From assembly GCF_020510685.1 (NCBI RefSeq), contig NZ_CP075185.1, positions 2,604,001 to 2,668,000 on the forward strand: DNA of 64,000 bases, in the 5' to 3' direction. The position numbers were made by a program, and so were the translations under genes. Below are positions 51,044 to 60,154 of the stretch, in pieces. The DNA comes from Dechloromonas denitrificans (GTDB lineage Bacteria; Pseudomonadota; Gammaproteobacteria; Burkholderiales; Rhodocyclaceae). The notes beneath the pieces were generated by a model. The model searched no databases, was not told where the DNA came from, and worked only from the letters and a program-made list of their open reading frames with translations. Numbering within the stretch: the stretch's first letter is position 1; every line of letters starts with the position of its first letter.

Positions 51044-52001
51044 AGTACTGGTTACCGGTGGTTCAGGTTTTCTCGGCTCGCATCTTTGCGAGCGGCTGTT
51101 GAATGATGGCTGTGAAGTGCTATGTGTCGATAATTTCTTTACCGGTCGGCGGAGCAACATCAGCCACCTGCTGACACATCCGCGTTTTGAACTGATGCGC
51201 CACGATGTGACTTTTCCGCTCTACGTCGAGGTCGATCAGATCTACAACCTGGCCTGCCCGGCATCGCCTGTGCACTACCAGCATGATCCGGTGCAGACAA
51301 CAAAGACCAGCGTTCATGGCGCTATCAACATGCTTGGGCTTGCCAAGCGTCTCAGGGCCAAGATTCTGCAGGCCTCGACCAGTGAAGTCTATGGCGATCC
51401 GGATATCCATCCGCAACCTGAAGGCTACTGGGGCCACGTAAACCCGATTGGTCCGCGCAGTTGTTACGACGAAGGCAAGCGTTGTGCCGAGACCCTGTTC
51501 TTTGACTACTTCCGCCAACACCGGCTGCGCATCAAGGTTGTGCGAATTTTCAATACCTATGGTCCGCGCATGCACCCCAATGATGGTCGGGTGGTCAGCA
51601 ACTTCATTGTCCAGGCCCTTAGCGGTCAGCCAATCACCATCTACGGAGACGGATCCCAGACACGATCGTTCTGTTATGTCGACGATCTCATTGAAGCCCT
51701 CGTTCGCATGATGAATACCGGGGATGATTTCACCGGCCCGGTGAATGTGGGCAATCCGGACGAGTACAGCATGCTTCAACTGGCCCGCGAAATAATTCGC
51801 CTGACCGGCAGTCGTTCGGAAATCGTTTTCAAACAACTGCCGACCGACGATCCAAAGCAACGCCAACCGGATATCGCCCTGGCCCGGGAAAAGCTCGGTT
51901 GGCAAGCCAGCACGTCCTTACAGGATGGCCTGGAGAAAACCATTGGCTACTTTGCCGAACGTATTGAGTCCTTGAACCAAACACCAAACGCTATCAATTG
52001 A
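51030..52001 (+). CDS. UDP-glucuronate decarboxylase (UDP-xylose synthase), SDR family
   Basis: 323 aa from ATG 51030 (GGAG 11 bases upstream, overlapping the glycosyltransferase end); the open frame extends back to 50892 only as a shadow. Extended [20 protein letters not shown] (NAD site, 8-24), [35 protein letters not shown], catalytic Tyr-x3-Lys as SCYDEGKR (about 143-150), [42 protein letters not shown]. The sequence is typical of UXS, which converts UDP-glucuronate to UDP-xylose in the cytoplasm using bound NAD. It supplies a pentose to the polysaccharide. Confidence 0.93.
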   Translation: MDNTRVLVTGGSGFLGSHLCERLLNDGCEVLCVDNFFTGRRSNISHLLTHPRFELMRHDVTFPLYVEVDQIYNLACPASPVHYQHDPVQTTKTSVHGAINMLGLAKRLRAKILQASTSEVYGDPDIHPQPEGYWGHVNPIGPRSCYDEGKRCAETLFFDYFRQHRLRIKVVRIFNTYGPRMHPNDGRVVSNFIVQALSGQPITIYGDGSQTRSFCYVDDLIEALVRMMNTGDDFTGPVNVGNPDEYSMLQLAREIIRLTGSRSEIVFKQLPTDDPKQRQPDIALAREKLGWQASTSLQDGLEKTIGYFAERIESLNQTPNAIN

Positions 52002-52021
52002 GCAAGAACAGGAATTTTTAG

Positions 52022-53269
52022 ATGACCGCTATCCCGCCCCGCCCTCTCCCGATTCACGCGCCCATGCCGCAGTTTGCCGTCGCCGCCGGCCAGTTGCTGG
52101 TCGGCGGACTGCCGCTGGAACAGCTTGCCGCCCGGGTCGGCCAGACGCCGTTTTATGCGTACGACCGCGGGTTGCTGAAGACGCGCGTTGGCGAATTGCG
52201 TGCCGCCCTGCCCGCTTCGGTCAAACTGCATTACGCCATGAAGGCCAACCCGCTGCCGGCGCTGGTCGGCTTCATGGCCGGGCTGGTTGACGGGATCGAT
52301 GTAGCTTCGGCTGGCGAATTGAAGGTGGCGCTCGACGCCGGGGCCAATCCGCATGAAGTCAGTTTCGCCGGTCCCGGCAAACGGCGGGGCGAATTGCGCC
52401 AGGCCGTGGCGGCCGGCGTGCTGATCAACCTCGAATCGTTCCGCGAGGTTGGCGAACTGGCGGCCATTGCCGACGAGCTGCAGCGCCCGGCGCGCATCGC
52501 GGTACGGGTCAATCCGGACTTCGAGCTGAAGGGCTCGGGGATGAAAATGGGCGGCGGCCCGAAGCAGTTTGGCGTCGATGCCGAACAAGTGCCGGAACTG
52601 CTGGCGGAGATCGGCAAGGCCGGCTTGCAGTTCGAGGGCTTTCACCTGTTTGCCGGCTCGCAGAATCTGAAAGCCGAAGCAATTTGCGAGGCGCAGCAAA
52701 AATCCTACGATCTTGCCCTGCGCCTGGCTGCCGACGCCCCGTCGCCGGTCCGTTTCCTCAATCTCGGCGGCGGCTTCGGGATTCCGTACTTCCCCGGCGA
52801 ACAGCGCCTTGACCTGCAGGCCGTCGGCGATAATCTGGCCCGTCTGGCGGCCCGTGCCGAAGTCGATATGCCCGAGGCGGAACTGGTTATCGAACTGGGG
52901 CGCTACCTGGTTGGCGAGGCCGGGATTTACGTCACGCAGATTGTCGACCGCAAGATTTCGCGCGGCCAGACCTATCTCGTCGTCGATGGCGGCCTGAACC
53001 ACCATCTTTCGGTTTCCGGCAATTTCGGCCAGGTCATTCGCAAGAATTACCCGGTGGCCATCGGCAACCGGATGAACGGGGTCGCCAAGGAAAGCGTCTC
53101 GGTGGTCGGTCCGCTCTGTACGCCGCTCGACTTGCTGGCCGAGCGCATGGAACTTCCCGTTGCGCAGCCAGGCGATCTGGTGGTGATCTATCAATCCGGC
53201 GCTTACGGTGCCAGCGCCAGCCCGCAAGGCTTTCTCGGGCACCCCGAGGTCATCGAGGTGCTGGTCTGA
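52022..53269 (+). CDS. PLP-dependent decarboxylase, exosortase A system-associated (LysA/ODC fold type III)
   Basis: 415 aa, ATG 52022. Alanine-racemase-like fold with a C-terminal beta domain. PLP Lys in LHYAMKANPLPALV (near residue 72), FHLFAGSQNLKAEA, LGGGFGIPYFPGE (phosphate binding), and the second-subunit catalytic Cys in GPLCTPLDLLAERM near residue 365. It resembles diaminopimelate and ornithine decarboxylases; in XrtA loci it is paired with the acyl-CoA ligase and ACP, so it may make a decarboxylated amine for linkage to the carrier or glycan. It lies 20 bases after the UXS gene and is the last gene of the exopolysaccharide locus. Confidence 0.92.
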   Translation: MTAIPPRPLPIHAPMPQFAVAAGQLLVGGLPLEQLAARVGQTPFYAYDRGLLKTRVGELRAALPASVKLHYAMKANPLPALVGFMAGLVDGIDVASAGELKVALDAGANPHEVSFAGPGKRRGELRQAVAAGVLINLESFREVGELAAIADELQRPARIAVRVNPDFELKGSGMKMGGGPKQFGVDAEQVPELLAEIGKAGLQFEGFHLFAGSQNLKAEAICEAQQKSYDLALRLAADAPSPVRFLNLGGGFGIPYFPGEQRLDLQAVGDNLARLAARAEVDMPEAELVIELGRYLVGEAGIYVTQIVDRKISRGQTYLVVDGGLNHHLSVSGNFGQVIRKNYPVAIGNRMNGVAKESVSVVGPLCTPLDLLAERMELPVAQPGDLVVIYQSGAYGASASPQGFLGHPEVIEVLV

Positions 53270-53274
53270 TCGCA

Positions 53275-53291
53275 GGCGGCCGCAAGCCGCC
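53275..53291. terminator. GC-rich hairpin in convergent gap
   Basis: GGCGGC (53275-53280), loop CGCAA, GCCGCC (53286-53291) lies between the end of the decarboxylase gene and the converging SEC-C gene, a typical place for a bidirectional terminator. No T tract is seen. Confidence 0.45.
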
Positions 53292-53297
53292 CGGCAA

Positions 53298-53993
53298 TCA
53301 GTTCAATTTATCGGGGTGGCCGCAGCACTGCTTGTATTTGCGGCCACTGCCGCACGGACACGGGTCGTTGCGGCCGGACTTCGGCTCTTCATGCTTGACC
53401 GTCCCGCCCACCCGCTTGTTGCGCCAGAAGTTGTAGAGCGTCTGGACGACGACCGGCAGGTTTTCCTGAATATCGGCGACCAACCGGGCTTCTTCAGTAG
53501 GGGCGAACCACCGTTCGCCGCTTTTTTCGACATCTTCCTTGAGCATGCCGTTCAGCATGAACAACGGCTCGAGCAACTCTGAGAGGTCGTCGGAATGCTT
53601 GCCGGCGAGTTCATACCAGTCGCCGCCCAGACCGGCGCCAAAAACATAGGAATCCGCCCAGGCGGCGTAGTCATAGGCTTCGCACGTCTCATCGATCGGA
53701 TAAAGCACCGGGGAGACGGTATCGTCGGCCAGCAGCGCCGCGGCGATGTCGTTGTTGAGGCGCATCAGCAGTTCCAGCGTCTCGGCGACGACCGGGTCGT
53801 CGGTGCTGGTCAGCCCCTTGCCCAGGGCTTCCGGCAACCAGACGGCGGGTGTTACCGGTTCCGGGCCGCTGACGATGGCGCAGAGCATCGCCTGGATTTC
53901 GTCCAGACGCATGGCTTCGCCGGCAAAAACATCGGCTTCGAGCAACTCTTCCAGATGGTCGAGTTCGCTTTCGGAGAGGGGGGTGGGGTTCAT
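53298..53993 (-). CDS. UPF0149/YecA-family protein with SEC-C zinc motif
   Basis: 231 aa, ATG 53993. It has an alpha-helical UPF0149-type domain ([32 protein letters not shown], then [15 protein letters not shown] [15 protein letters not shown]) and a C-terminal SEC-C motif ([18 protein letters not shown]), a zinc-binding element also found at the SecA tail. Such proteins bind nucleic acid, ribosome or secretion factors; the exact role is unknown. It converges with the decarboxylase gene and marks the right boundary of the exopolysaccharide locus. The gap on its upstream side holds a terminator-like hairpin. Confidence 0.88.
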   Translation of the reverse strand: MNPTPLSESELDHLEELLEADVFAGEAMRLDEIQAMLCAIVSGPEPVTPAVWLPEALGKGLTSTDDPVVAETLELLMRLNNDIAAALLADDTVSPVLYPIDETCEAYDYAAWADSYVFGAGLGGDWYELAGKHSDDLSELLEPLFMLNGMLKEDVEKSGERWFAPTEEARLVADIQENLPVVVQTLYNFWRNKRVGGTVKHEEPKSGRNDPCPCGSGRKYKQCCGHPDKLN

Positions 53994-54082
53994 GCTGTTT
54001 TATCCTGTTGACCGGAGTGAATCTTTGTCGAGTATAGGGGTCTGAAAGCCGACCGCCAACCCGTAGATGGACCTGTCATGCC

Positions 54083-54101
54083 AAAAATCGGGAAAACCGA
54101 T
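54083..54101 (-). terminator. Rho-independent terminator candidate for the radical SAM unit
   Basis: On the minus strand ATCGG, loop TTTTC, CCGAT (54101-54087) followed by TTTT (54086-54083), about 40 bases after the radical SAM stop. An adjacent stem TGCCG-GATA-CGGCA (54101-54114) may extend it. The stem is short, so confidence is moderate. Confidence 0.45.
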
Positions 54102-54139
54102 GCCGGATACGGCACCCGAAGCAGGGACAGGATGCCGAC

Positions 54140-55030
54140 TTATAAGCCGCGCGCCCAGGCCGGACGGAGCGGCGCCTGCCCGGGGCTGGCAATGGCTTGG
54201 CGGACCTGGTTGAGCAGGCGTTCCTTGTCGGCCCCCAGCGTACCCTTGAGGATCAGCCAGTTCGAGGCGTGGTCGCTGCGAAAAACCGTGCGTTTCAGTT
54301 CCAGACGGGACAGGAACTGCTCCATTTCGCCGAACAGTTCGGGCTGAGCGAGCGGCTCCCATTCCGGAAAATCGGCGCGAAAGCGCTGCTCGCCCGTCGG
54401 AAAGCTGACCACCAGCGTCGCCAGGTACTCCGGCTGTGTCGCGTTGGCCAGCCGTGCCGAATTCTCGGCATGCTGCGAGCTGTAGATCTTGCCGCCCAGG
54501 CCATTGAGGATCATCACCGAGCGTGTAATGCCGGCCGCACCGAGCTTGTCGAGCGCCTCCCGGGTCGTCTCGAAGGTTTCACCCTTCTTGACGGCGGCCA
54601 GCACCTGACCGTCGCCCGATTCGGCTCCGACATAGACCATTTTCAGGCCGGCCGCGGCCAGCTCGTCGATTTCGGCCTGCGACTTCTTGCGCAAATTGCG
54701 CGGCAGGCAGTAGCTGGAAATGCGCCGGACGGCCGGCATGTGCGTGCGAATCGCCTGCAGTATGCTCAACAGACGGCGGGTCGGCAGGACCAGCGCATCG
54801 CCGTCGGCCAGGAAGACGCGCCGCACCTGATCGCCGTAGCGTTGCCCGGTCAACCGGATGCTTTCGAGAACTTCGGCCTCGTCCCGCGCCCGGAATGTCT
54901 TTTGCGCGGCGGTGTACATCTCGCAAAAAGTGCAGTGATTCCACGAACAGCCATCGGTCACCGGCAGGATCAGCGATTCCGCTTCGCTCGGCGGACGGAA
55001 AACCGGTTCGACGTAACGGATCGGGATCAT
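54140..55030 (-). CDS. Radical SAM protein of unknown function
   Basis: 296 aa, ATG 55030. The Fe-S binding site reads DGCSWNHCTFCEMY (about 27-40), a C-x4-C-x2-C spacing rather than the classical C-x3-C-x2-C; TIM-barrel features include RRVFLADGDALVLP, YVGAESGDGQVLAAVKKGET and GITRSVMILNGLGGK. It belongs to the HemN/Elp3-like superfamily and cleaves S-adenosylmethionine to start radical chemistry. The substrate is unknown. It lies three bases after the thioesterase gene, so the two are cotranscribed. Confidence 0.87.
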   Translation of the reverse strand: MIPIRYVEPVFRPPSEAESLILPVTDGCSWNHCTFCEMYTAAQKTFRARDEAEVLESIRLTGQRYGDQVRRVFLADGDALVLPTRRLLSILQAIRTHMPAVRRISSYCLPRNLRKKSQAEIDELAAAGLKMVYVGAESGDGQVLAAVKKGETFETTREALDKLGAAGITRSVMILNGLGGKIYSSQHAENSARLANATQPEYLATLVVSFPTGEQRFRADFPEWEPLAQPELFGEMEQFLSRLELKRTVFRSDHASNWLILKGTLGADKERLLNQVRQAIASPGQAPLRPAWARGL

Positions 55031-55033
55031 TAT

Positions 55034-55459
55034 TTAGGCGCTCACCTTGGCGACAAAGGCCGGCGGCACCGATGTCGGCTTGCGGGCCGAGTAGTCGAAG
55101 AAGACGATGCCATGCTTGCCACGCGCCACTTCGCGGCCGGTGGCCTTGTCGGAAAGCCGCCAGACCAGGTCGCAGCCAAACTTGTTGAAGTCGTTGGCGG
55201 CCATTTCGATGACCAGCGTCTCGCCATGGAAAGCTTCCGAGCCGTATTGCGCCGCCACATCGGCAACGACGATGCCGACGCCCTCGACATCCAGTTCGCT
55301 GTAACCGAGCGACTTGAAGAAACGGACCCGTGCCTCGGAAACAAGCGAAAGCAGCGCCGTATTGTCGAGATGATGGCCATAGTTGATGTGGCCGATATAG
55401 ATGGGGACTTCAGTCGAAAAACTGAAACGCTCGGGCAATTCGATCTTGATACGCGGCAT
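55034..55459 (-). CDS. Hot-dog-fold thioesterase family protein
   Basis: 141 aa from ATG 55459 (the longer open frame to 55660 has an unlike N-terminus and runs into the divergent gene). Hot-dog fold of the 4-hydroxybenzoyl-CoA thioesterase/YbgC type: VPIYIGHINYGHHLDNTALLSLVSEARVRFF with the G-H-x-N-x-x-x-H-x-D core; the usual catalytic Asp before the GH is replaced by Ile. It hydrolyses acyl-CoA thioesters or is a degenerate member. A TAAAAT -10-like box (55494-55489) lies in the divergent gap to yajD. Confidence 0.82.
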   Translation of the reverse strand: MPRIKIELPERFSFSTEVPIYIGHINYGHHLDNTALLSLVSEARVRFFKSLGYSELDVEGVGIVVADVAAQYGSEAFHGETLVIEMAANDFNKFGCDLVWRLSDKATGREVARGKHGIVFFDYSARKPTSVPPAFVAKVSA

Positions 55460-55488
55460 GAGGTCTACCAGAATGGGGGCGATGACCG

Positions 55489-55494
55489 ATTTTA
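55489..55494 (-). promoter_or_regulatory. -10-like box for the thioesterase/radical SAM unit
   Basis: TAAAAT on the minus strand (5/6 consensus), 30 bases upstream of ATG 55459. No convincing -35 box; weak call. Confidence 0.3.
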
Positions 55495-55607
55495 AGTGCT
55501 GCGGAGAACCTCGACCAGCCTGACCGTCGGCGATATTGCTTACACTGCCCGCTTTGTCGTTCGCCGCAAGCCGGAACGACCACCAACCGCCACCAGGAGA
55601 CTGCCCG

Positions 55608-55979
55608 ATGAAAGCCATCGACCACAACCGACTCGACAAACTGGTTCTCGATGCTCGCAAGAATGCCGATGCCCGGGCCGAAGGTTACCGCGAACGCGCC
55701 CTGAAGATCTATCCGTGGATCTGCGGCCGCTGCACCCGCGAATTCACCGTGACCAACCTGCGCGAACTGACCGTGCACCACCGTGACCACAACCACGACA
55801 ACAACCCGGCCGACGGTAGCAACTGGGAACTGCTCTGCATCTATTGCCACGACAACGAGCATCAGAAACAGATCGAGGCCGATCGCGGCTATACCGATAC
55901 CAGTTCGGCCCGCGGCGGTGGCGCGACGCACAACCCGTTCGCCGCGCTGCAAGACTTGCTCAAGGAAAACAAGCAGTGA
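55608..55979 (+). CDS. yajD: YajD-family HNH nuclease
   Basis: 123 aa from ATG 55608 with AGGAG upstream; the longer frame from 55536 lacks family support. The HNH site is clear: ICGRC near residue 39, TVHHRDHNHDNNPADGSNWELLCIYCHDNEH (His-His metal and catalytic part plus the second CxxC), then a low-complexity tail. Small HNH proteins of this type are widespread; the function of YajD is not known, though it may act as a DNA endonuclease. It is coupled to yjbQ by a GTGA overlap. Confidence 0.88.
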   Translation: MKAIDHNRLDKLVLDARKNADARAEGYRERALKIYPWICGRCTREFTVTNLRELTVHHRDHNHDNNPADGSNWELLCIYCHDNEHQKQIEADRGYTDTSSARGGGATHNPFAALQDLLKENKQ

Positions 55980-56389
55980 GCGAACAGCATCATCTCACCT
56001 TCAACACGCATGGCCGCGGCGCGGTCGAGATAACCGACGACATTGCCGCCACCGTGCGCAGTTCGGCGCTGGCCGTCGGCGTCGCCCACGTTTTCGTTCG
56101 CCACACCAGCTGCGGCCTGGCGATTACCGAAAACGCCGACGGCAGCGTCCGGCGCGACCTGGAAACCCTGATGCAACGCTGGGCGCCCGATGGCGACCCG
56201 GATTATCACCACGACCTGGAAGGCGACGACGACATGGCGGCGCATGCCCGTTCGTTGCTCACCGGCACCTCGGTAAGCGTTCCCTTCGCCGATGGCCGGT
56301 TGCAGATCGGCACCTGGCAGGGCATCTATCTGTTCGAGCACCGCACCCGCGGCCATCGCCGCGAAATCGTCGTCACCCTGCTCGGCTGA
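55976..56389 (+). CDS. yjbQ: YjbQ family protein (secondary thiamine-phosphate synthase-like)
   Basis: 137 aa from GTG 55976 (overlap GTGA with yajD; AAGGA upstream). UPF0047/YjbQ motifs: VFVRHTSCGLAITENADGSVRRDLE, YHHDLEGDDDMAAHARSLLTGTSVSVPFADGRLQIGTWQGIYLFEHR. The family has a conserved metal-type His/Cys/Asp/Glu site and can rescue thiamine-phosphate synthase defects in E. coli (weak side activity). Length and motifs are complete. Confidence 0.93.
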   Translation: MSEQHHLTFNTHGRGAVEITDDIAATVRSSALAVGVAHVFVRHTSCGLAITENADGSVRRDLETLMQRWAPDGDPDYHHDLEGDDDMAAHARSLLTGTSVSVPFADGRLQIGTWQGIYLFEHRTRGHRREIVVTLLG

Positions 56390-56392
56390 AAG

Positions 56393-57862
56393 TCAGCCGC
56401 GGCGCAGACGACGCCAGCCGAGCACGACGCCGCTCAAACTGATCGCCAGGCCACCCAGGCTGGTGATGATCAGCATGCTGTCCCACAGCGGGCGGCGGTC
56501 GAGCAGGGGCAACCAGTCCCAGCTGTGAAAAAGGGAGAACAGCCAGCGCTTAGCCCGCAGATGACTGTCCAGGCGGAGCACTGTCCGGCCGCTGCGCGGA
56601 TCGAGATAGAGCCAGGTTCCATGCGGATCGTCGAAGCGCAGCACGACCACCGGCAAGGGCTTGTCCACGTGTCCGGCCATGGTATGCGGCGCCCGACCGT
56701 AGTAGTGCCAGTCGTAGTCGTTCTGGACGCGCGTTTCGATCAGCTGCGCCGTCGGCATCGCGGCGGCGCCCTGCCGCTCCAGTTCATCGACGCTTAGCGT
56801 CGCGAATGGCCGGCATTCACCGTCGCTACGGGCCAGACGACTGCCGTCGGCAGTGCGGGCCTGAATCAGCAGCTCCTTGCCGAACAGCCACCACTCGATC
56901 TCGGCCGGTTCAAAGCCAGCCCGCCGGAAACACGCGAGCAAGTCGCCCACCGCCGATTCCGGCATGTTCAGGCCGGCCGACCACTGCTGCTCGACAGGCC
57001 GGGCCGCACCAGAGGTGAAAATTTTCCACGGATTCATTGAAAACAGGCCGCTGGCGATCCAGGTCAGGGCCAGCAGGCCGAAGCCGAGCCCCAACCAGTG
57101 ATGCCAGCGCATCAGCTTGTTGCGATAGGGGCTGCGACTGCCGTGCCGATACGGCGTTTTCCGCCAGCGCAGCAGGCCGATCAGCATGCCGCTCAAGGTC
57201 AGCACGGTCGCGGCGAGCGAGGTGTAGATGACGATTTCCGTCCACCACCGATCGAGCCCCCCGCCGCGCAGCGGATACAGCCAGTGCAACCAGGCGCCCA
57301 GCCAGTTCCAGCGACTTTCGGTCAGGCTGACGTCGCGCACCACCTCGCCGGTGGTGCCCGAAACGTAGAGGTATTTCAGCCCGTCGCCGACCATTTCGAC
57401 CCGGAACAGCGGCCGGTGCCCATCCATTGCCCGCGAATGGGTCCATGCATCCTCGTCCAGCCGTTCGCTGCCGACCACTGTTGCGGCGAGGGCAAAAGCA
57501 CGCGCCGCGGCAAGCGCCATCGGCTCATCGACCGCCGAGACAAGCCGGCCATCTTCGGCGTCGACCGCAGCAAAGCGCTGTTTGCCGGCACCCGCGATGT
57601 AAAACGGCTTGCCGGCAATCGACGTCAAGCGCAATGAACGCAGGCCGAAATCCTTCGGCAAGGCCGCCTGGGCCTCGGCCGGCGAGCGACAGCAGGAGTC
57701 GCCGGCCAGGGCGGACAGGCTGTGCAAGCGCTCGCTGCTGCTCAGTTTGGGGTAGCCGACATAAAGCATCACGATGCCGGAGACGAACCACAAGGCCATG
57801 AACAGGCACAAGGCGATGCCCAGCCAGCGGTGACCAAGGAAGAGAATGCGCCGAATGCTCAT
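56393..57862 (-). CDS. PepSY-associated transmembrane protein (iron-uptake reductase-like)
   Basis: 489 aa from ATG 57862; the frame continues upstream to 57955 into the TonB gene. Four membrane regions: HRWLGIALCLFMALWFVSGIVMLYVGYP (about 10-37), the helix in IYTSLAATVLTLSGMLIGLLRW, WHHWLGLGFGLLALTWIASGLFSMNPW and the C-terminal MLIITSLGGLAISLSGVVLGW, with PepSY-type periplasmic loops between. Such proteins lie beside TonB receptors and probably reduce ferric siderophores or transfer electrons through haem at the inner membrane (inference). Ten bases separate it from the TonB receptor gene in the same operon. Confidence 0.88.
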   Translation of the reverse strand: MSIRRILFLGHRWLGIALCLFMALWFVSGIVMLYVGYPKLSSSERLHSLSALAGDSCCRSPAEAQAALPKDFGLRSLRLTSIAGKPFYIAGAGKQRFAAVDAEDGRLVSAVDEPMALAAARAFALAATVVGSERLDEDAWTHSRAMDGHRPLFRVEMVGDGLKYLYVSGTTGEVVRDVSLTESRWNWLGAWLHWLYPLRGGGLDRWWTEIVIYTSLAATVLTLSGMLIGLLRWRKTPYRHGSRSPYRNKLMRWHHWLGLGFGLLALTWIASGLFSMNPWKIFTSGAARPVEQQWSAGLNMPESAVGDLLACFRRAGFEPAEIEWWLFGKELLIQARTADGSRLARSDGECRPFATLSVDELERQGAAAMPTAQLIETRVQNDYDWHYYGRAPHTMAGHVDKPLPVVVLRFDDPHGTWLYLDPRSGRTVLRLDSHLRAKRWLFSLFHSWDWLPLLDRRPLWDSMLIITSLGGLAISLSGVVLGWRRLRRG

Positions 57863-57872
57863 GTAACGACGC

Positions 57873-60053
57873 TCAGAAGCCGGTCTGGATGGAAATGTCG
57901 AAAGTGCGCGGCGCGCCGAGATAAGCCATGTTCGTTCCCGACAGGTTCTCGGCATAGATTTCGTCGCCCAGGTTCTTGCCGCGGGCCGTGATTTTGGTCG
58001 TCCGGTTCAGGCGATAACTGACGAAAGCGCCGAACAGGTTGTAGGCCCCGTCACTGACCGTATTGCCGGTATCGGCATAGCGCGACGAGACGTGACGGAG
58101 ATCGGCCCCGATTTCCCAGTTGGCCATCGGCGCATAGGTCAGCCACAAATTGCCGACCCGCTTCGGGATATTGCTCGGCCGATTGCCGGCCCGCGAAACG
58201 GCGACCCCACTCACCGTCTCGGTGAAGTCGTCATACTCGGCAGCGACCAGCGAAACATTGCCGGCCACCTGCAAACCGGAAGCAATGCGGTAAGCCCCGG
58301 TCAGCTCGATGCCGCGCGACGACTGCTGACCAACCGGGATCGTCGTTCCGGGATTGTTTGGATCGCTGACCGCGATGTTCTTGCGGGTGATTTCGTAATA
58401 GGCCACGGTACCCGCCCCCCGCCCGTCAGCGAAACTGAACTTGCTGCCCAGTTCCCATTGCTTGCCGGTCGTCAGATCGAAATCGCGAACCTGGGTAAAG
58501 ATCGCCGTGGTCAGGATGCCGGCCGGCGGATCGGCCGCGGTGCTGTACTGGACATAAACATTGGCATTCGGCGTCAGATCGTAGGTCAGGGCCAGGCGCC
58601 CGGTCAGCGGACTGTAGGTGCGCTTGAAATAGGCCGGGTTGCTCGCACTGACAGCACGATGATTGGTCACTTCAAGATCGATTTCGTCGCGTCGGAGACC
58701 ACTGAGCAGCGCCAGGCGCTCGGTAAAACGGGTGCGGTTTTCGAGGAACAGCGCCAAGGTCGTGACCTTGTTGCTGCGGTCCGGCGTATAGGTTGCACTC
58801 ACCCCGGGCAGACTGAAGAAACCGGCGGTCGAAAAGCTGTAAGGATCGACGGTGCCGAACGGCCCCGCCACCGACAACGGAAACCGCGTCTGCTTGTTCA
58901 CGCTGTAATCGAAGCCACCGGCCCAGGCGCTCGGCAAACTGCCCAGCGAACTGTCCCAGCTGAACTCGACGCGATTGCCGTTCAGATCCTGATCATGCCG
59001 TTGCAGCAAGGCATTCGACCGGGTGACGGCGGTATTGCTGGCATTGAAGGCATAGGTTTCGACGTTCTGGTAGTCGCGCAGCGCATCGTAGTGATAGAAG
59101 GTATTGCGCAGGCGCAGACTGTCGGCCGCCTTGTATTCGACGATCGAACGAGCCCAGCGCACCGTCTGTTCATAACGGCCGTCATGGGCGTTGTAATTCT
59201 TGAAGCGCGTATCGTCGTCAATGGCGATCCGGCCGGAAACCGGACGCAGCAATGGCGTTCCCCAGTACGGCCGGTCGACGCGCTCGTTCTGGTATTCGAC
59301 AGCCAGCGTATGGCTGAGCGTCGGCGTCAGATCCCACAGCCAGGAACCAGCCAGTTGCCAAGCCTCGCGTTTGCTGTCGTCGCTCCAGCCATCCATGCTG
59401 TTGCGATTGACGTCAAGGCGCAGGTAATGGCTGTCGCCCAGCCGGCGATTGGCACCGGCGGCGAGCTGGGTGGATTGATAGCTGCCATAGCCGGCCTTGA
59501 ATTCAGTCAGGTCACCATCACGATTGGCCTGTTTGGTGAGGTAGTTGATCGAGCCGCCGACCGCACCGGCGCCGAACATGAAGGTGGACGGTCCGCCGAT
59601 GGCTTCGACCTGATCGTAGATCCAGCTATCGACCGGGCGGGCCGCAATCACGTCGTACTGCACCGTGATGCCGTTGAACAACTGGGTGATGCTGCCGCCG
59701 GAAAAACCGCGATAGAGCACCGATCCCGGCGCCCCCGGGGCCGACGAGGTGGTGATGCCGGGAACGCTTTTCAAGGCTTCCTGCGTCGTCTCGATGCCGC
59801 GCTGCTCAAGCAGTTCGCGGTCGATGACGGTGACCGTGGCCGGCGTCTCGCGAACCGAAAGCCCAAGGCGGCTGGCCGTCGTGCTTTTTTTCTCCAGACC
59901 GACCGGACTGCTGTCGGCCTGAGCGGAAACGACAACCTCCGACAGTTCCTTGGGCGTTTCCGCGACAGACCAGGCCTCGACCGGAAACAGGCCAAGAATG
60001 GACAGGGCCAGCGGCGTGAAGGGAAAGGATTTGGCGGTAACTGCTGATGACAT
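57873..60053 (-). CDS. TonB-dependent siderophore receptor
   Basis: 726 aa, ATG 60053 with GGGGAG six bases upstream. Signal peptide, then a region with VVVSAQADSSPVGLEKKSTTASRLG, plug domain (TPATVTVIDRELLEQRGIETTQEALKSVPGI, SVLYRGFSGGSI, IEAIGGPSTFMFGAGAVGGSINYLTK) and the 22-strand barrel ending in ISIQTGF with terminal Phe. It imports a ferric siderophore or other metal complex through the outer membrane, powered by TonB-ExbBD. The leader can form a hairpin that covers its ribosome site. It is in an operon with the PepSY protein. No obvious Fur box was seen. Confidence 0.93.
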   Translation of the reverse strand: MSSAVTAKSFPFTPLALSILGLFPVEAWSVAETPKELSEVVVSAQADSSPVGLEKKSTTASRLGLSVRETPATVTVIDRELLEQRGIETTQEALKSVPGITTSSAPGAPGSVLYRGFSGGSITQLFNGITVQYDVIAARPVDSWIYDQVEAIGGPSTFMFGAGAVGGSINYLTKQANRDGDLTEFKAGYGSYQSTQLAAGANRRLGDSHYLRLDVNRNSMDGWSDDSKREAWQLAGSWLWDLTPTLSHTLAVEYQNERVDRPYWGTPLLRPVSGRIAIDDDTRFKNYNAHDGRYEQTVRWARSIVEYKAADSLRLRNTFYHYDALRDYQNVETYAFNASNTAVTRSNALLQRHDQDLNGNRVEFSWDSSLGSLPSAWAGGFDYSVNKQTRFPLSVAGPFGTVDPYSFSTAGFFSLPGVSATYTPDRSNKVTTLALFLENRTRFTERLALLSGLRRDEIDLEVTNHRAVSASNPAYFKRTYSPLTGRLALTYDLTPNANVYVQYSTAADPPAGILTTAIFTQVRDFDLTTGKQWELGSKFSFADGRGAGTVAYYEITRKNIAVSDPNNPGTTIPVGQQSSRGIELTGAYRIASGLQVAGNVSLVAAEYDDFTETVSGVAVSRAGNRPSNIPKRVGNLWLTYAPMANWEIGADLRHVSSRYADTGNTVSDGAYNLFGAFVSYRLNRTTKITARGKNLGDEIYAENLSGTNMAYLGAPRTFDISIQTGF

Positions 60054-60058
60054 GTGGG

Positions 60059-60124
60059 CTCCCCGATAGATGCTGCCTGGCGCCTAAAGCAGGACGCGCA
60101 GGCGGCGCATGCTATTGATCGGGG
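60059..60124 (-). promoter_or_regulatory. Leader inverted repeat masking the TonB receptor ribosome site
   Basis: On the minus strand CCCCGAT (60124-60118) and ATCGGGG (60067-60061) pair perfectly over 7 bp across a 50-base loop. The downstream arm overlaps the GGGGAG ribosome site (60064-60059) of the receptor. Translational control is possible but inferred. Confidence 0.4.
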
Positions 60125-60138
60125 AACCGAATTGGAAT

Positions 60139-60153
60139 GTGACATGTTGTCAC
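60139..60153. promoter_or_regulatory. Perfect dyad GTGACA-TGT-TGTCAC
   Basis: A 15-bp palindromic site with a 3-bp spacer, upstream of the TonB receptor gene and downstream of the zinc-ribbon gene. Its symmetry suits a dimeric regulator; it does not match the Fur consensus. Regulator unknown. Confidence 0.4.
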
Positions 60154-60154
60154 G

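Noticed and set aside
51947..53242. 431-codon minus-strand open frame
   Set aside because: Antisense shadow of the PLP decarboxylase gene.
54197..55495. 432-codon plus-strand open frame
   Set aside because: Antisense shadow across the radical SAM and thioesterase genes; composition is repetitive and unlike a real protein.
58092..60047. 651-codon plus-strand open frame
   Set aside because: Antisense shadow of the TonB receptor, which has clear plug and barrel motifs.
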